NCBI GenBank assembly: GCA_024867545.1
Contig: JANFNE010000018.1
Coordinates: 744,001-808,000 of the forward strand
DNA from: Phytopythium helicoides
Taxonomy: Eukaryota > Oomycota > Peronosporomycetes > Pythiales > Pythiaceae
Reading direction: 5' to 3'
Length of the DNA: 64,000 bases
Made by a program: the position numbers and the translations under genes. Shown in pieces: positions 10,561 through 19,645 of this stretch. The notes below the pieces were generated by a model. It was given only the letters and a program-made list of their open reading frames with translations, searched no databases and was not told the DNA's origin. Positions within the stretch are counted from its first letter, which is position 1, and each line of letters begins with the position of its first letter.

Positions 10561-11345
10561 ATGATGGGCGACGGCAAGGCGTCGGTGGGCAAGCCGCTGT
10601 CGGGGCTCAGCAAGGAGAAGGCGCTCAAGTTCAAGGAGAAGGCGGCCAAGCGCGGCGTGGTGCGTGGATCGGTGGTCGTTCGAGTGGGCGTTGGAGGTTG
10701 CGGCACTGACAAACGACGTGGGCACCACAGGTTTACATCAGCCGCGTGCCGCCGTTCATGAAGCCCGAGAAGCTGCGTCACCTGCTGGGCAAGTACGGCG
10801 ACCTGAACCGCATCTATCTAGTGCCGGAGGACAAGACGCTGCACAAGAAGCGCGTGGCGGCGGGCGGCAACCGCCGGCAAAAGTACACCGAGGGCTGGAT
10901 CGAGTTCGAGGACAAGAAGGTCGCCAAGCGCGTGGCCGCCATGCTTAACACGACGCAGATCGGCGGCCGCAAGCGCGACTACTACCACGACGACATCTGG
11001 AACCTCAAGTACCTCAAGGGCTTCAAGTGGGACCACCTCACCGAGAAGATTGCGTACGAGAACCGTATCCGCGACCAGAAGCTGCGCATGGAGATCGCGC
11101 AGGCTAAGAAGGAGAACGACGCGTACCTCGAGCGCGTCGAGCAGTCCAAGCAGTTCGCCAAGATGGACGAGCGCAAGGCCGACAAGGCCGGCGGGAGCGA
11201 GCAGGCCGGGGACCAGCTCGCGGTCGTGCGCCGCGCGTTCGTGCAAAAGGCGCCTACTAGCAGCAAGCAGACGCGGTCGCTCGATGAAACGGGTGGTGGC
11301 GACCTGCTCGCCAAGGTCTTCAAGAAGCGGAAGACGGAGCAGTAG
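10561..11345 (+). CDS. ABT1/ESF2-like pre-rRNA processing factor
   Basis: Two exons, 10561-10659 and 10731-11345, with a 71-bp intron (GTGCGT...CCACAG) in phase 0, give a 237-residue basic protein. After a Lys-rich start (SKEKALKFKEKAAKRG) an RRM-like fold begins exactly across the splice: VYISRVPPFMKPEKLRHLL, YGDLNRIYLVPED, GWIEFEDKKVAKRVAAMLN. A signature DYYHDDIWNLKYLKGFKW, then a Lys/Glu-rich helix, match the ESF2/ABT1 family, nucleolar factors that help Dbp8 and the SSU processome mature 18S rRNA. Length is close to the family's usual 230-320. An earlier splice donor would lose the beta-1 strand, so the intron placement is well supported. Confidence 0.9.
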
Positions 11346-11450
11346 AAAAACAATGCAAGAGAACAACCGAACCACCACTCATAGATACACCCGGAGTACA
11401 CTATTCATTCGCATCATGAGGACGCTTCTACTCCTCCTTCCATTCATTGA

Positions 11451-13022
11451 TCAAAGTTCGTCCTTGGCCTTTCCTCCGGCCGTGGCAACTGGCACGACCA
11501 CCTGCTGTGAGTCTCCGTCCGCAGCGTCACCTGTGAATACCAGAACCACCTCGTCGCCACGCTTAAGCGTCCACTTGTGCCCCGTGTAGGTGGTGTACAG
11601 AATTTTGGAGCCAGGGTCCAGCGTTGTCATGAGTGTGCTTGACCAGTAGATGCCAATCTTGGAGTCCGTCGGGTTCTGGAACGTGACCGAGAACTTGGTC
11701 TTTACTTCGCTCGGGTCGTTGTCGTCCAGCCCAAAGCGGCGCTTGTTCCACACCCACAGGTTCGCACCCCACTTGGTGCCTTCCAGCACCGGGCAACCGC
11801 CGTGGAGAGACATGGGGTCGAGCTCGCCGTTTGGCTTCTGACTGTAGAACAACACGGCGCCACCCTTACGCGGGTACGACGCCAGCTTCGTCGCGCACTT
11901 CTGCACCATGTCAATCTCCCAGCTGCCCTTCTCGAACAAGGCACGCGCCTCGCGCTCGTACTCGGCGGCATCCTCCGGGTGGCCGTACTCGCGTGGAAGA
12001 CCCTCAGGCATATTAGCCTTGGGGAAGACGGTCTGCCCACCTCGAGTGACGTTCGAGAGGTACAGGAAGACGGTCGCGAATCGGTTCGAGCCTCCACGGG
12101 ATGGGTCCCAGTTGAACGTTGACGACGTGTCCGCGGCAAAGTAGTCGTTGTGCGCAATGTACGCCTGCTTCTGCTTGTAGCGGAGAAGCTGGAGGCCGTC
12201 CGACATCTCTTCCTGGTACTCGCCGATCGCAAGCAAGTCGAATGAGCGCTTCTTGATGCTGATGGCGGTCTCCGAGATCGGGTCAAACGCGTTCTCACTC
12301 GTGCGGTGGCGCGACACGCGCTTGTCTCCGCGCTGGTGGCCTACATGCGACTGCTGCAGGCGGCTGTCGTCGTCCTCAATCTCGGAGATGCGCTCAATGA
12401 GGCGGTCGGCCTCCTCGTCGTCGAAGAAGTTGTGGATCTTGAACGTGCGCGGGGACTCGGTGAGCGACTCGATGATGATGGGCTTGTGGGTCGGACTGGC
12501 CTCGGACGTGACCTCCACGCGGTGCCCGAGCTTCACGAAGGGCCAGACGAACAGCAGTCCAGGAGCGACGAGGTACAGGCGGTCGCCCGACAGGATGTCC
12601 TGGTACGAGTCGAGCAGCTGGCCGCGGCCGTTGTAGACGCGGTCGGCAACCGCCGCGCCGCCCGAGGACGAGGCCGCGTCGCCCGCGTCGGCCAGCGTCT
12701 CGACCGCCACGAACTGGGAAAAGTACTCGGCCAGGTCGCCGCCGTCCTTGCCCGCGAGCAGCTCAGCGCTCACGACCATCTGCACGCCGCCCGTCGAGTA
12801 GCCGTTCTTGTAGACCGTGACGCTCTTGGACGGCGCGAAGGCCGACTGCGACTCGCCCAGCGCGCGGTGTGTGTACGTGAGCTGCACCTGCTCGTGCAGC
12901 TGGTCCCAGTACACGAACGCAAGCGCTGCCAGAGCCAGCAGCGACAGCGATCCGCCCAGCGTCGCGCGCTTCCCCATGGTGACGCGTGCGGTGGCGGCAG
13001 GCGGACGGAAAGTGGGCGGCAT
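11451..13022 (-). CDS. ER prolyl 4-hydroxylase with C-terminal KDEL
   Basis: A 523-residue protein from ATG 13022 (a second ATG at 12977 would remove 15 residues). A single hydrophobic segment near residues 24-38 acts as signal anchor, making a type II membrane protein with a lumenal catalytic part. The Fe(II)/2-oxoglutarate dioxygenase core shows His291-x-Asp293 (YIAHNDYF), the distal His407 (SLHGGCPV) and the 2-oxoglutarate-binding Lys417 in TKWGANLWVW. The extreme C-terminus reads KDEL, the ER retrieval signal, so the enzyme should hydroxylate prolines of secretory or cell-wall proteins in the ER. An extra C-terminal beta-rich domain of about 90 residues follows the catalytic part and is not usual in plant or algal P4H. 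Identity is secure; substrate is unknown. Confidence 0.92.
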   Translation of the reverse strand: MPPTFRPPAATARVTMGKRATLGGSLSLLALAALAFVYWDQLHEQVQLTYTHRALGESQSAFAPSKSVTVYKNGYSTGGVQMVVSAELLAGKDGGDLAEYFSQFVAVETLADAGDAASSSGGAAVADRVYNGRGQLLDSYQDILSGDRLYLVAPGLLFVWPFVKLGHRVEVTSEASPTHKPIIIESLTESPRTFKIHNFFDDEEADRLIERISEIEDDDSRLQQSHVGHQRGDKRVSRHRTSENAFDPISETAISIKKRSFDLLAIGEYQEEMSDGLQLLRYKQKQAYIAHNDYFAADTSSTFNWDPSRGGSNRFATVFLYLSNVTRGGQTVFPKANMPEGLPREYGHPEDAAEYEREARALFEKGSWEIDMVQKCATKLASYPRKGGAVLFYSQKPNGELDPMSLHGGCPVLEGTKWGANLWVWNKRRFGLDDNDPSEVKTKFSVTFQNPTDSKIGIYWSSTLMTTLDPGSKILYTTYTGHKWTLKRGDEVVLVFTGDAADGDSQQVVVPVATAGGKAKDEL

Positions 13023-13364
13023 CGTGTGAGCTGTTCCGGTTCGATCTCCGCACGACGCGACGACAGAGGGTGACACCCGTCAACGCTCGCTAACACCCGG
13101 AAAGTACTTGGGTTCAGTAGGGAGTGCGTTAACGGGCGTTTATGGAGGTGAAAGTGGGCTCATTCGAGCGAACTGGAACTCTTTGCACGCTTCAACATTG
13201 GCACCTCGAAGATGGCACAGGACATCACTACACAAGTCTCCTCGATTTTCCTGTACGCAACCTCCCTGCTTCGACTCGACCAGCTTACTACTAGCCCGCC
13301 AGACGACGCCGCCCACGCGGGCCACATCGGACGACAGCGATATAAAAGAAGGGTGCGCTTGGGC
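13023..13364. other. Short intergenic region
   Basis: Upstream of the prolyl hydroxylase and downstream of the triple-PDZ gene, both on the minus strand. Apart from a plus-strand ATATAAAAG stretch near 13339, which does not face a gene start, nothing is recognised. Confidence 0.4.
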
Positions 13365-16130
13365 TTAGATCCAAACGCCGTCGTCCTCTTCGTCGTCGTC
13401 GCCCATCTCGGAGTCGTCCGAGTCCGAGTCCGAGTCGTCCTGCGGGTGGAGTCGGTCCACCATCGACGCGCGCTCGTCCGCCTGGGTCGTTAGTTTCTTA
13501 AATAAACTAATCTGCTCTTCGCTCAGACCCGTGTCGTCGCCGTCTTCGCCCGTCTCATCGCCCGACATCATGATCGACATGCGCGCGCGCTCCACGATTC
13601 CGTGCGCCGCATCGAGCTGGCGAGCGAGCGCAAAGTTCTTCTCCTCCACCTCGCGCAGCACGTCGTCTTCCGTATCGCTCATAACCACCTGGTCGTCCGC
13701 CTCCTCATCCGAGTTGACATCGGCGTAGTCGTTCGACTCCTCCACAGGCGCAGCAACCGCGGGAGGCTTGAGCACCGAGTCCGCACTCACGGATCGGTTC
13801 AGCGACGGAGTCGGAGCCGACGGCTCGTTCGGAGAAGCGCCGTCGTACGCAGTGCCGCGCGAGGATCCGCCAATGCCATTCCGGTCGGGAGACTCGCGAC
13901 CAGAGTACAGGTTGCCCATTGAGGCGTACGGAGACGCCGCAATGGTCGGGTGCGTGCTTTCGCCAGAAGCCTCGGCCATGGTACGAGCGCGCTGGGCGCT
14001 GAGCTTCTTGGCCAATCCGATGTTGCCATCCGCCCTTGCCCGCTCCTCTTCCTCCAGCAAAGCCTGCGCAAGCTCCTCCAGACCGCGACGCTTGCTCTGC
14101 GTGCGATCCAAAGGCGACATGCCCGACGACGGTCGGTCCGAAACCTGCATCGAGCCCGACTTCCGCAACTCCTTGATCTCCATCAGCTTGCGCTCGGCCT
14201 CCATGCGAGCATTGCGCTCCTCCTCCTCCTTGGCCTCCAGCGCCATACGACTCATCGATCGAATCGGCGCCTCCGGAGCTGGTGGAGGAGAAGCTTCCTC
14301 GACAGGCTGCGGTTGAGGCGGTGGTGACAAGGGAAGATCGACGCTGACGTCCTTGGCATCCTCGACAACCTTGACGTTCGCAGACACGCCGCCGCTCAGG
14401 AAGTTGTCCCAGCAGTCCTTGCAATAGTACTGGCCGTCGTCGTCCATGTCCAGCTTGGACTGCGTCTCCGAAACACCACAGTCTGCGCAGAAGTTCGTGG
14501 AGGGGACAACCACGGGGATGCTCATAACGTTCTGGAGCTCGTCCATAATCTTCTGACGGTCCTTGTCCGGGTCTTCCAGAGCCATTGGTACAATGTCAAC
14601 ATCCTGGTAGTCGTCGCGCTTCAAACCGGAAATGACGCCAGCCAGCTCGTGAATCATGTTGTTCTGGCGTGCAACAACGTCTTCTGGCTTGTGGCGAGTC
14701 GCCATCGCTAGCACGCGCTCCCGAGACTGCGCCTCCAAGATCTTCTCGTACTTCTTGGCTTGGTCCTGCACCTTCTTCAGGGCTTCTTGGAGAACCTGAG
14801 CCTCACGCTCTGCCTGGGTCCGCGCCTCCTTCACCGAAGCAACATCCTTGCCCGGACGCGTCTTGCCCGTTTGCTTTTGGATGCATAGCTTGGCTTGCAC
14901 GCGAAGGAGGTGCGCCTCGTCCGTCCCGTCTTCAATTTCCAAGATGGGCATGCCAGCAAACATGGCGCGCTCCAATTCCATGCCCTGCGACGCCGCGACC
15001 AACTCCTTGGCCACATCGAGCGGAATGCGCTTCTTGCGCTTCTTTTGCTCAGGCTTGGGAGACGACCGCGCAACGTCATAGATCGGGACGTGACGGCTAG
15101 CAGCGTTCTGCACCTCGAGCATCGTCGCGGGGTTGGAGCGGATGGATGTCACCGACATCATGGACTCGCGCCTGCTCTTTCCCGGCCGGAAGCGAAGCAC
15201 TGCGGGCTTGGGCGAGTGCTTGAGCATGCGCAGTGTGTCTTGGTACGCAGACCCCTCGACTGGCTGGCCGTTCACAGACACGAGCTCATCGCCCACCGCA
15301 GCATTCTGCAAGCCGCTCGCAGTTCCCTTGCCCGTCAGCTTGCTGAGAACGGGGATGTCGCGCGGACCTGGCTTGAGCTTGAGACCAAGGTCGCCTTCTC
15401 GCCACACGACGTCGTACGCGCCGTAATCCGGCGGGATTCCGTTCGCGAGGCTGCCCACCGGGATGTCGTGTGTCGACCGCTTTCTCGAGATTCGGCGGCC
15501 CATGCGCTTGAACTTGAGCACTGCTGGCTTGCGAATCGTTTTGAGCAGCGTGATTGTGCTGCGGAAGCCCAGCGCCTTCGTCTCCTGGCCGTTCACCGCC
15601 ACGAGCACGTCTCCAACGGTAGCGCGCTCCATGCCGGTGCCCGCACCCTTGCCCGTGATCTTGCGGATGCACGGCACGTGGCAGTCGTCATCGTCGGGGC
15701 GCAAAATCATGCCGAGCGGCCCCTCGGTCCACACGACCGTGTACTGCTCGCGCTTGACGCGTCCGGGAGAGGCCGAGACGTGGCCGGGCGGCTCGGACCA
15801 CGTCGACGTCGTGGAGGTCCGCACGGGGCGACGCGGCTCGCGGAACGACGCCGAGGTGCCGATGTTGGGCGTGAAGGCGCGTGGGACGCGGAAGCGGAGC
15901 GTGGCTGGGCGGGGGATAGTCTGCAGGGTCTTGACGACGTGGTCATAGCCCTGACGCGCCGTGTCCATGCCGTTGATGCTCACGAGCATATGGCCGACCG
16001 CAACCTTGGCGAGTGCAGCCGCCGAGTCAAGGCGCGTGATGCGGCCGACGACGGGCGGCATGTCCTCGCCCAGGTCGGGCCGCAGCGTGAGACCCAGGGG
16101 GCCGTCGCCCCAGTGCACCTCGTACTCCAT
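13365..16130 (-). CDS. Triple-PDZ protein with Cys-cluster (LIM-like half finger)
   Basis: Single-exon, 921 residues from ATG 16130. Three PDZ-like domains lie at about 2-82, 130-208 and 239-315; each opens with an aromatic-W-x2-G-LG pattern (HWGDGPLGLTLRP, VWTEGPLGMILRP, VWREGDLGLKLKP) and has a VGD-LV-VNG strand. A long coiled coil (about 430-500) is followed by a Cys cluster near 547-575 (CADCG...YYCKDCW) that resembles half a LIM zinc finger, a second helical, Glu/Arg-rich region, and a very acidic C-terminus. No enzyme motif is visible, so an adaptor or scaffold role is inferred. The protein at 31475 shares the architecture (N-terminal PDZ, helical segment, Cys cluster, acidic end) and is a paralogue. 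Start is firm because PDZ-1 begins at residue 2. Confidence 0.8.
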   Translation of the reverse strand: MEYEVHWGDGPLGLTLRPDLGEDMPPVVGRITRLDSAAALAKVAVGHMLVSINGMDTARQGYDHVVKTLQTIPRPATLRFRVPRAFTPNIGTSASFREPRRPVRTSTTSTWSEPPGHVSASPGRVKREQYTVVWTEGPLGMILRPDDDDCHVPCIRKITGKGAGTGMERATVGDVLVAVNGQETKALGFRSTITLLKTIRKPAVLKFKRMGRRISRKRSTHDIPVGSLANGIPPDYGAYDVVWREGDLGLKLKPGPRDIPVLSKLTGKGTASGLQNAAVGDELVSVNGQPVEGSAYQDTLRMLKHSPKPAVLRFRPGKSRRESMMSVTSIRSNPATMLEVQNAASRHVPIYDVARSSPKPEQKKRKKRIPLDVAKELVAASQGMELERAMFAGMPILEIEDGTDEAHLLRVQAKLCIQKQTGKTRPGKDVASVKEARTQAEREAQVLQEALKKVQDQAKKYEKILEAQSRERVLAMATRHKPEDVVARQNNMIHELAGVISGLKRDDYQDVDIVPMALEDPDKDRQKIMDELQNVMSIPVVVPSTNFCADCGVSETQSKLDMDDDGQYYCKDCWDNFLSGGVSANVKVVEDAKDVSVDLPLSPPPQPQPVEEASPPPAPEAPIRSMSRMALEAKEEEERNARMEAERKLMEIKELRKSGSMQVSDRPSSGMSPLDRTQSKRRGLEELAQALLEEEERARADGNIGLAKKLSAQRARTMAEASGESTHPTIAASPYASMGNLYSGRESPDRNGIGGSSRGTAYDGASPNEPSAPTPSLNRSVSADSVLKPPAVAAPVEESNDYADVNSDEEADDQVVMSDTEDDVLREVEEKNFALARQLDAAHGIVERARMSIMMSGDETGEDGDDTGLSEEQISLFKKLTTQADERASMVDRLHPQDDSDSDSDDSEMGDDDEEDDGVWI

Positions 16131-18116
16131 GACCCTGCTGCAGCGTCACGCGAACGATCAGGTGAGTCCGTGCGGCGGTAGTGCAGCCTCCTTTTTGACG
16201 AGCGCGCACGCACGCTTCTTCTTCTTCTTCCTCGTTCGCTGGGGGAAAGAGTCGCGCTCCTTTCGCGAGATTCGAACTGCAGACACACAGACAGACGCCT
16301 CAGCGACAGGCTCGCGGCGCAGGCCACCCGAGCGCCAGCAGCAGAACGCACGCACGTTCGCCGGCCGAGCGACGCTCCCCCAAGCGCGGCGCGGGGCAGG
16401 CGCGGTGACGTTCGCGGAGGTCGGCCGGGGCGGGGCGGCGGCGGCGAGTGAGTGCCTTTCTCTCTCTTCGAAAGGCATTTGAGGGAGAAATTCCTTCCGT
16501 CGGATGTCAATTCAAAATGGAATCGAAATGCGATTCAAAGAGTCGTTCCTGGTTTAGGAGCGAAAGCAACAGGTAAAATTCAAATACGAATGGGTATACG
16601 ACTCAAAGAATTGATCAAGATTTTCAAACAAATATATCCCGGGTAGTCATTTGGATGGTGCCATCACAGTCGATGATGAGCGCGGCCGCCGGCTTCATGT
16701 GATGCACACTAGGACCAGGTTGCCGCCCTTGCATTCGACGTTCCCGACTCGACTGCGCGCTTTCGCCTTCCACGACGACGCCATTGCTGTGGGGGAAGAG
16801 AGGCATGTGATTCGGTCGCCGTCCGTCGGTTGCAATGGGTTGCTGTTGGCAGGTAGGCTGGTCTGTCTACAGCCGCGGCTGGCATTTCTCTTGCGCCGAG
16901 TATGCGTGCGGCCGGGAGCTGCGGGCAAGAAGGGAGGGAGGGTCCCTCAGCCCCCGGATGCCAATCACAAAACAGTCGCGCACGGACCGACCGTGGATCA
17001 CGTTACGCCCCATCTGTAAAGGACACAGAGGGCCTCGGTGCTCGTTGAAGCCGCCGGCCACCGACAGCCACGAGCTGCGGCGTGCATGAGATGCGTCTCG
17101 TGGGCACGCCTTTTCAGCAAGCCTTTCTCTCTGTTGTGATGGGGCCTCGGGGTGGCGAGCTGGTTGCTCGAGCTGACGAGAGGGAGAGTTCACAACTCTC
17201 CCCGTGCAGGAAGCCAGCCTGACCTGCGTGGTGGTCAAGCCACCGATGCCGTCGCTCGACTCAAAACGAACCCCAACACGGCGTGCCGTCGCCCGATCGC
17301 TGATGCTTACTCAGGCAGCAGACAGACGACGTCCCGAGCATGCTTGCGCAGCGAGGCCGCAAACGCAAGCGGGGGGAGGGTTGTCAATGCTCCATGCGGG
17401 ATCGTTACCGCTGTGTGCCAGAGAGCCAAAGGCCCGCTGCATGGCCACGTGCGATGACGTCGATTTCATTGTCGGGCGAGGTCTCTGGCTTCGTATCGTA
17501 CCATGACCACTCGTGCTGATGCGAATGATACGGAGCTGTCGGGGCCTGGCAACTCCATATCATTCGACGCGATACCACTCACGCTCACGCTCCTGCTGGT
17601 ATCGCTGCTACTGTCGGCCGAGCTGGCAACGATAATAATGATGGCACGATCAAGGAGACAAGTGGGCTTTGCCGGCGGGCACGAGAAGCAATGTAGCCGA
17701 GGCAAAAAACGGCGTCGACACGATGAAGGCGTCGGCGCTGGAGATCCGACTACGTCGCCAACCGCCTGAATGCCCTGGCCGTCCGCAGCGAGCAATTTCG
17801 GCGTCAACCGACCGAGAGAGACCAAGCATTAGTAGGCTCGATAACGCAGTGATGACACGCTCCCTCTCGAGCGGGTGGTAGTCGCGGCTCAAGCAGCTCC
17901 GGCGGCTCCTGACGTTCTCCCCCTTGATGCACTGGCGCCTTGTGATCAGACTTGCCACTTCAACTTGGCGGTCCCGTTATCAAACACCGAGTGCGGGGCG
18001 CCTACCAACCCTCTGGAAACCGATACCGCTCTTGCGCTGACGAGGCTCCACGTTTCAATCGCATTCGCCTGGAAGCGCCTGCCGCTCGACGCGCAGCTCT
18101 CCCTCCGCCCCTCCCG
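16131..18116. other. Divergent intergenic region with an AT-rich island
   Basis: About 2 kb between the triple-PDZ gene (minus) and the first lectin (plus). The part near 16380-16450 is very GC-rich. It changes abruptly at about 16480-16645 to an AT-rich tract with its own short open frame, then back. No gene is recognised elsewhere; several longer frames (for example 16651-17019) lack domain signs. Confidence 0.45.
16480..16645 (+). other. AT-rich island with short open frame, origin unknown
   Basis: About 165 bases rich in AAA, ATT and CAAAT inside strongly GC-rich DNA. On the plus strand it is open and encodes a Lys/Ile/Arg-rich peptide (ending ELIKIFKQIYPG, stop at 16644-16646). Related words recur inside it (GATTCAAAGAGTCG and GACTCAAAGAATTG). 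Composition suggests organellar or otherwise foreign DNA, but I could not match it to a gene from memory. Confidence 0.3.
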
Positions 18117-19376
18117 ATGCGCCTCGCGTCGCTGTTCCCGCTGCTGCTGGCGCTGTGCCTGGCGCTCGCGTCGCTGGCGCTACTCCCCGCGCGCGCCGAG
18201 CAGATCGAGGACGTGTCGTTCAAGCCTCCGTTCGAAAAGGTGGACGCCGAGGGCCGGCGCCAGGTGAACGACACGTGGGCGACGGGCGGCAGCGCCGAGA
18301 CCAAGAAGCACTTTGTGCGCCTCACGACCGACCGCCAGAGCAAGAAGGGCTACCTGTGGCAGAAGCAGAAGGTCGGCCGCGAGACGCTCTCGGCCGTGCT
18401 CACGTTCCGCATCTCGGGCGTCGGCAAGCGCTGGTTCGGCGACGGTATCGGCCTCTGGTTCACCTCGAACGCCAAGTACGTGCCAGGCGTCCACCACGGC
18501 TTCACCGACAAGTACACGGGCGTGGGCGTCGTCATCGACACGTTCAACAACCCCGAGCACAAGGGCGGCCACAAGGACATCAGCGTGTTCGTCAACGACG
18601 GCTCCAAGAACTACGAGCAGCTCTATGCCGAGTCGCGCGTGGGCTGCAACGCTGCCGTGCGCTACCATGAAGAAAGCGCGTCGTTCGACCCGGTGCACAG
18701 CATGTCGCGCCTCAAGGTCAAGATTGACAAGACGCGCCTGATCGTCGAGGTGGACGCGACGTCGTCGGGGCAGTGGGTCGCGTGCAGCGAGGTCACGCTG
18801 CCGTTCGCCGCCGGCTGGCTCAAGGACGCCACGATCGGCATCAGCGCTGCCACCGGCGCGCTCGCCGACAACCACGACATCATCCGCTTCGACGCGTTCA
18901 CGGACTTTACCGACGAGCAGATGGGAGTCGTGGACTCGGAGGCCATCATGCACAGCGTGTCCAAGAACTACAAGTTGTGGCTGGACTCGCCGAGCTGCGG
19001 TACGGACTGCCTGATCGCCGTGATGCAGAAGGAGCTGGGCAACTTCCGCGTGGACGCCGAGCACCGCTTCGCCGATCTGAAGGAGAAGACGGAGAACACG
19101 GTGGGCAAGATGAAGAAACAGGACAAGGAGAACGAGCGCCGCATCGCCGAGCTGGAGGCCAAGGTCGCCAAGAAGATCGACGCCAAGCTGGACGAGACGA
19201 ACGAGAACCTGGGCTCCGAGGTGAACGTCAAGATCGCCAAGCAGCTGGCCGAGAACCCCGACATCGGCGGCGGCGGCTGGAAGACGCCCTTCTTCCTGCT
19301 CTTTGTGGGCCTCTCGGCTGGCGCCGCCTTCGTCTACCGCAAGTACCAGGCGCTCATGAAGTCGCACCTGCTGTAG
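18117..19376 (+). CDS. L-type lectin cargo receptor (ERGIC-53/VIP36-like), copy 1
   Basis: 419 residues from ATG 18117, chosen because it starts a clean signal peptide (LFPLLLALCLALASLALLPARA, cleavage near residue 27). The Leg-like lectin domain spans about 35-270, with DGIGLWF at 109-115 and the Ca/sugar-binding strand VVIDTFNN at 138-145, as in ERGIC-53 and VIP36. A coiled coil (about 330-375, Lys/Glu-rich) and one transmembrane segment near the C-terminus (FFLLFVGLSAGAAFVY) follow, leaving a short cytosolic tail YRKYQALMKSHLL. Such receptors bind high-mannose glycoproteins and ferry them between ER and Golgi. The tail lacks the usual dilysine ER-retrieval signal. The gene at 19646 is a tandem duplicate. 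Confidence 0.9.
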   Translation: MRLASLFPLLLALCLALASLALLPARAEQIEDVSFKPPFEKVDAEGRRQVNDTWATGGSAETKKHFVRLTTDRQSKKGYLWQKQKVGRETLSAVLTFRISGVGKRWFGDGIGLWFTSNAKYVPGVHHGFTDKYTGVGVVIDTFNNPEHKGGHKDISVFVNDGSKNYEQLYAESRVGCNAAVRYHEESASFDPVHSMSRLKVKIDKTRLIVEVDATSSGQWVACSEVTLPFAAGWLKDATIGISAATGALADNHDIIRFDAFTDFTDEQMGVVDSEAIMHSVSKNYKLWLDSPSCGTDCLIAVMQKELGNFRVDAEHRFADLKEKTENTVGKMKKQDKENERRIAELEAKVAKKIDAKLDETNENLGSEVNVKIAKQLAENPDIGGGGWKTPFFLLFVGLSAGAAFVYRKYQALMKSHLL

Positions 19377-19645
19377 GTCTGCCTGTCCGCAGCAGCACGG
19401 AGGACGCTGTAGATGTCCAGTTCAAATAGCTTTGCGTCACTTGATCTGGTTCTGACGGTATCTTTCCTTTTGTATTCCACATACTACGTCCAAGTGCGGT
19501 CAATAACCTCCCACACTGGATCCCCCTCACCGGTATCAGGTCTCGCAGGCGCGTCTTACGTGTCGCCTGCCTAGCAGTGCCTGCAAAGCCACTTGCCATC
19601 CGCGCCGCGCCCGCAACCAGCGCAGGCGCTCTCCAGAGCTCGCAG

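Noticed and set aside
16265..16285. GTTCGAATC on the minus strand (tRNA B-box-like)
   Set aside because: No acceptor stem or A box can be built around it.
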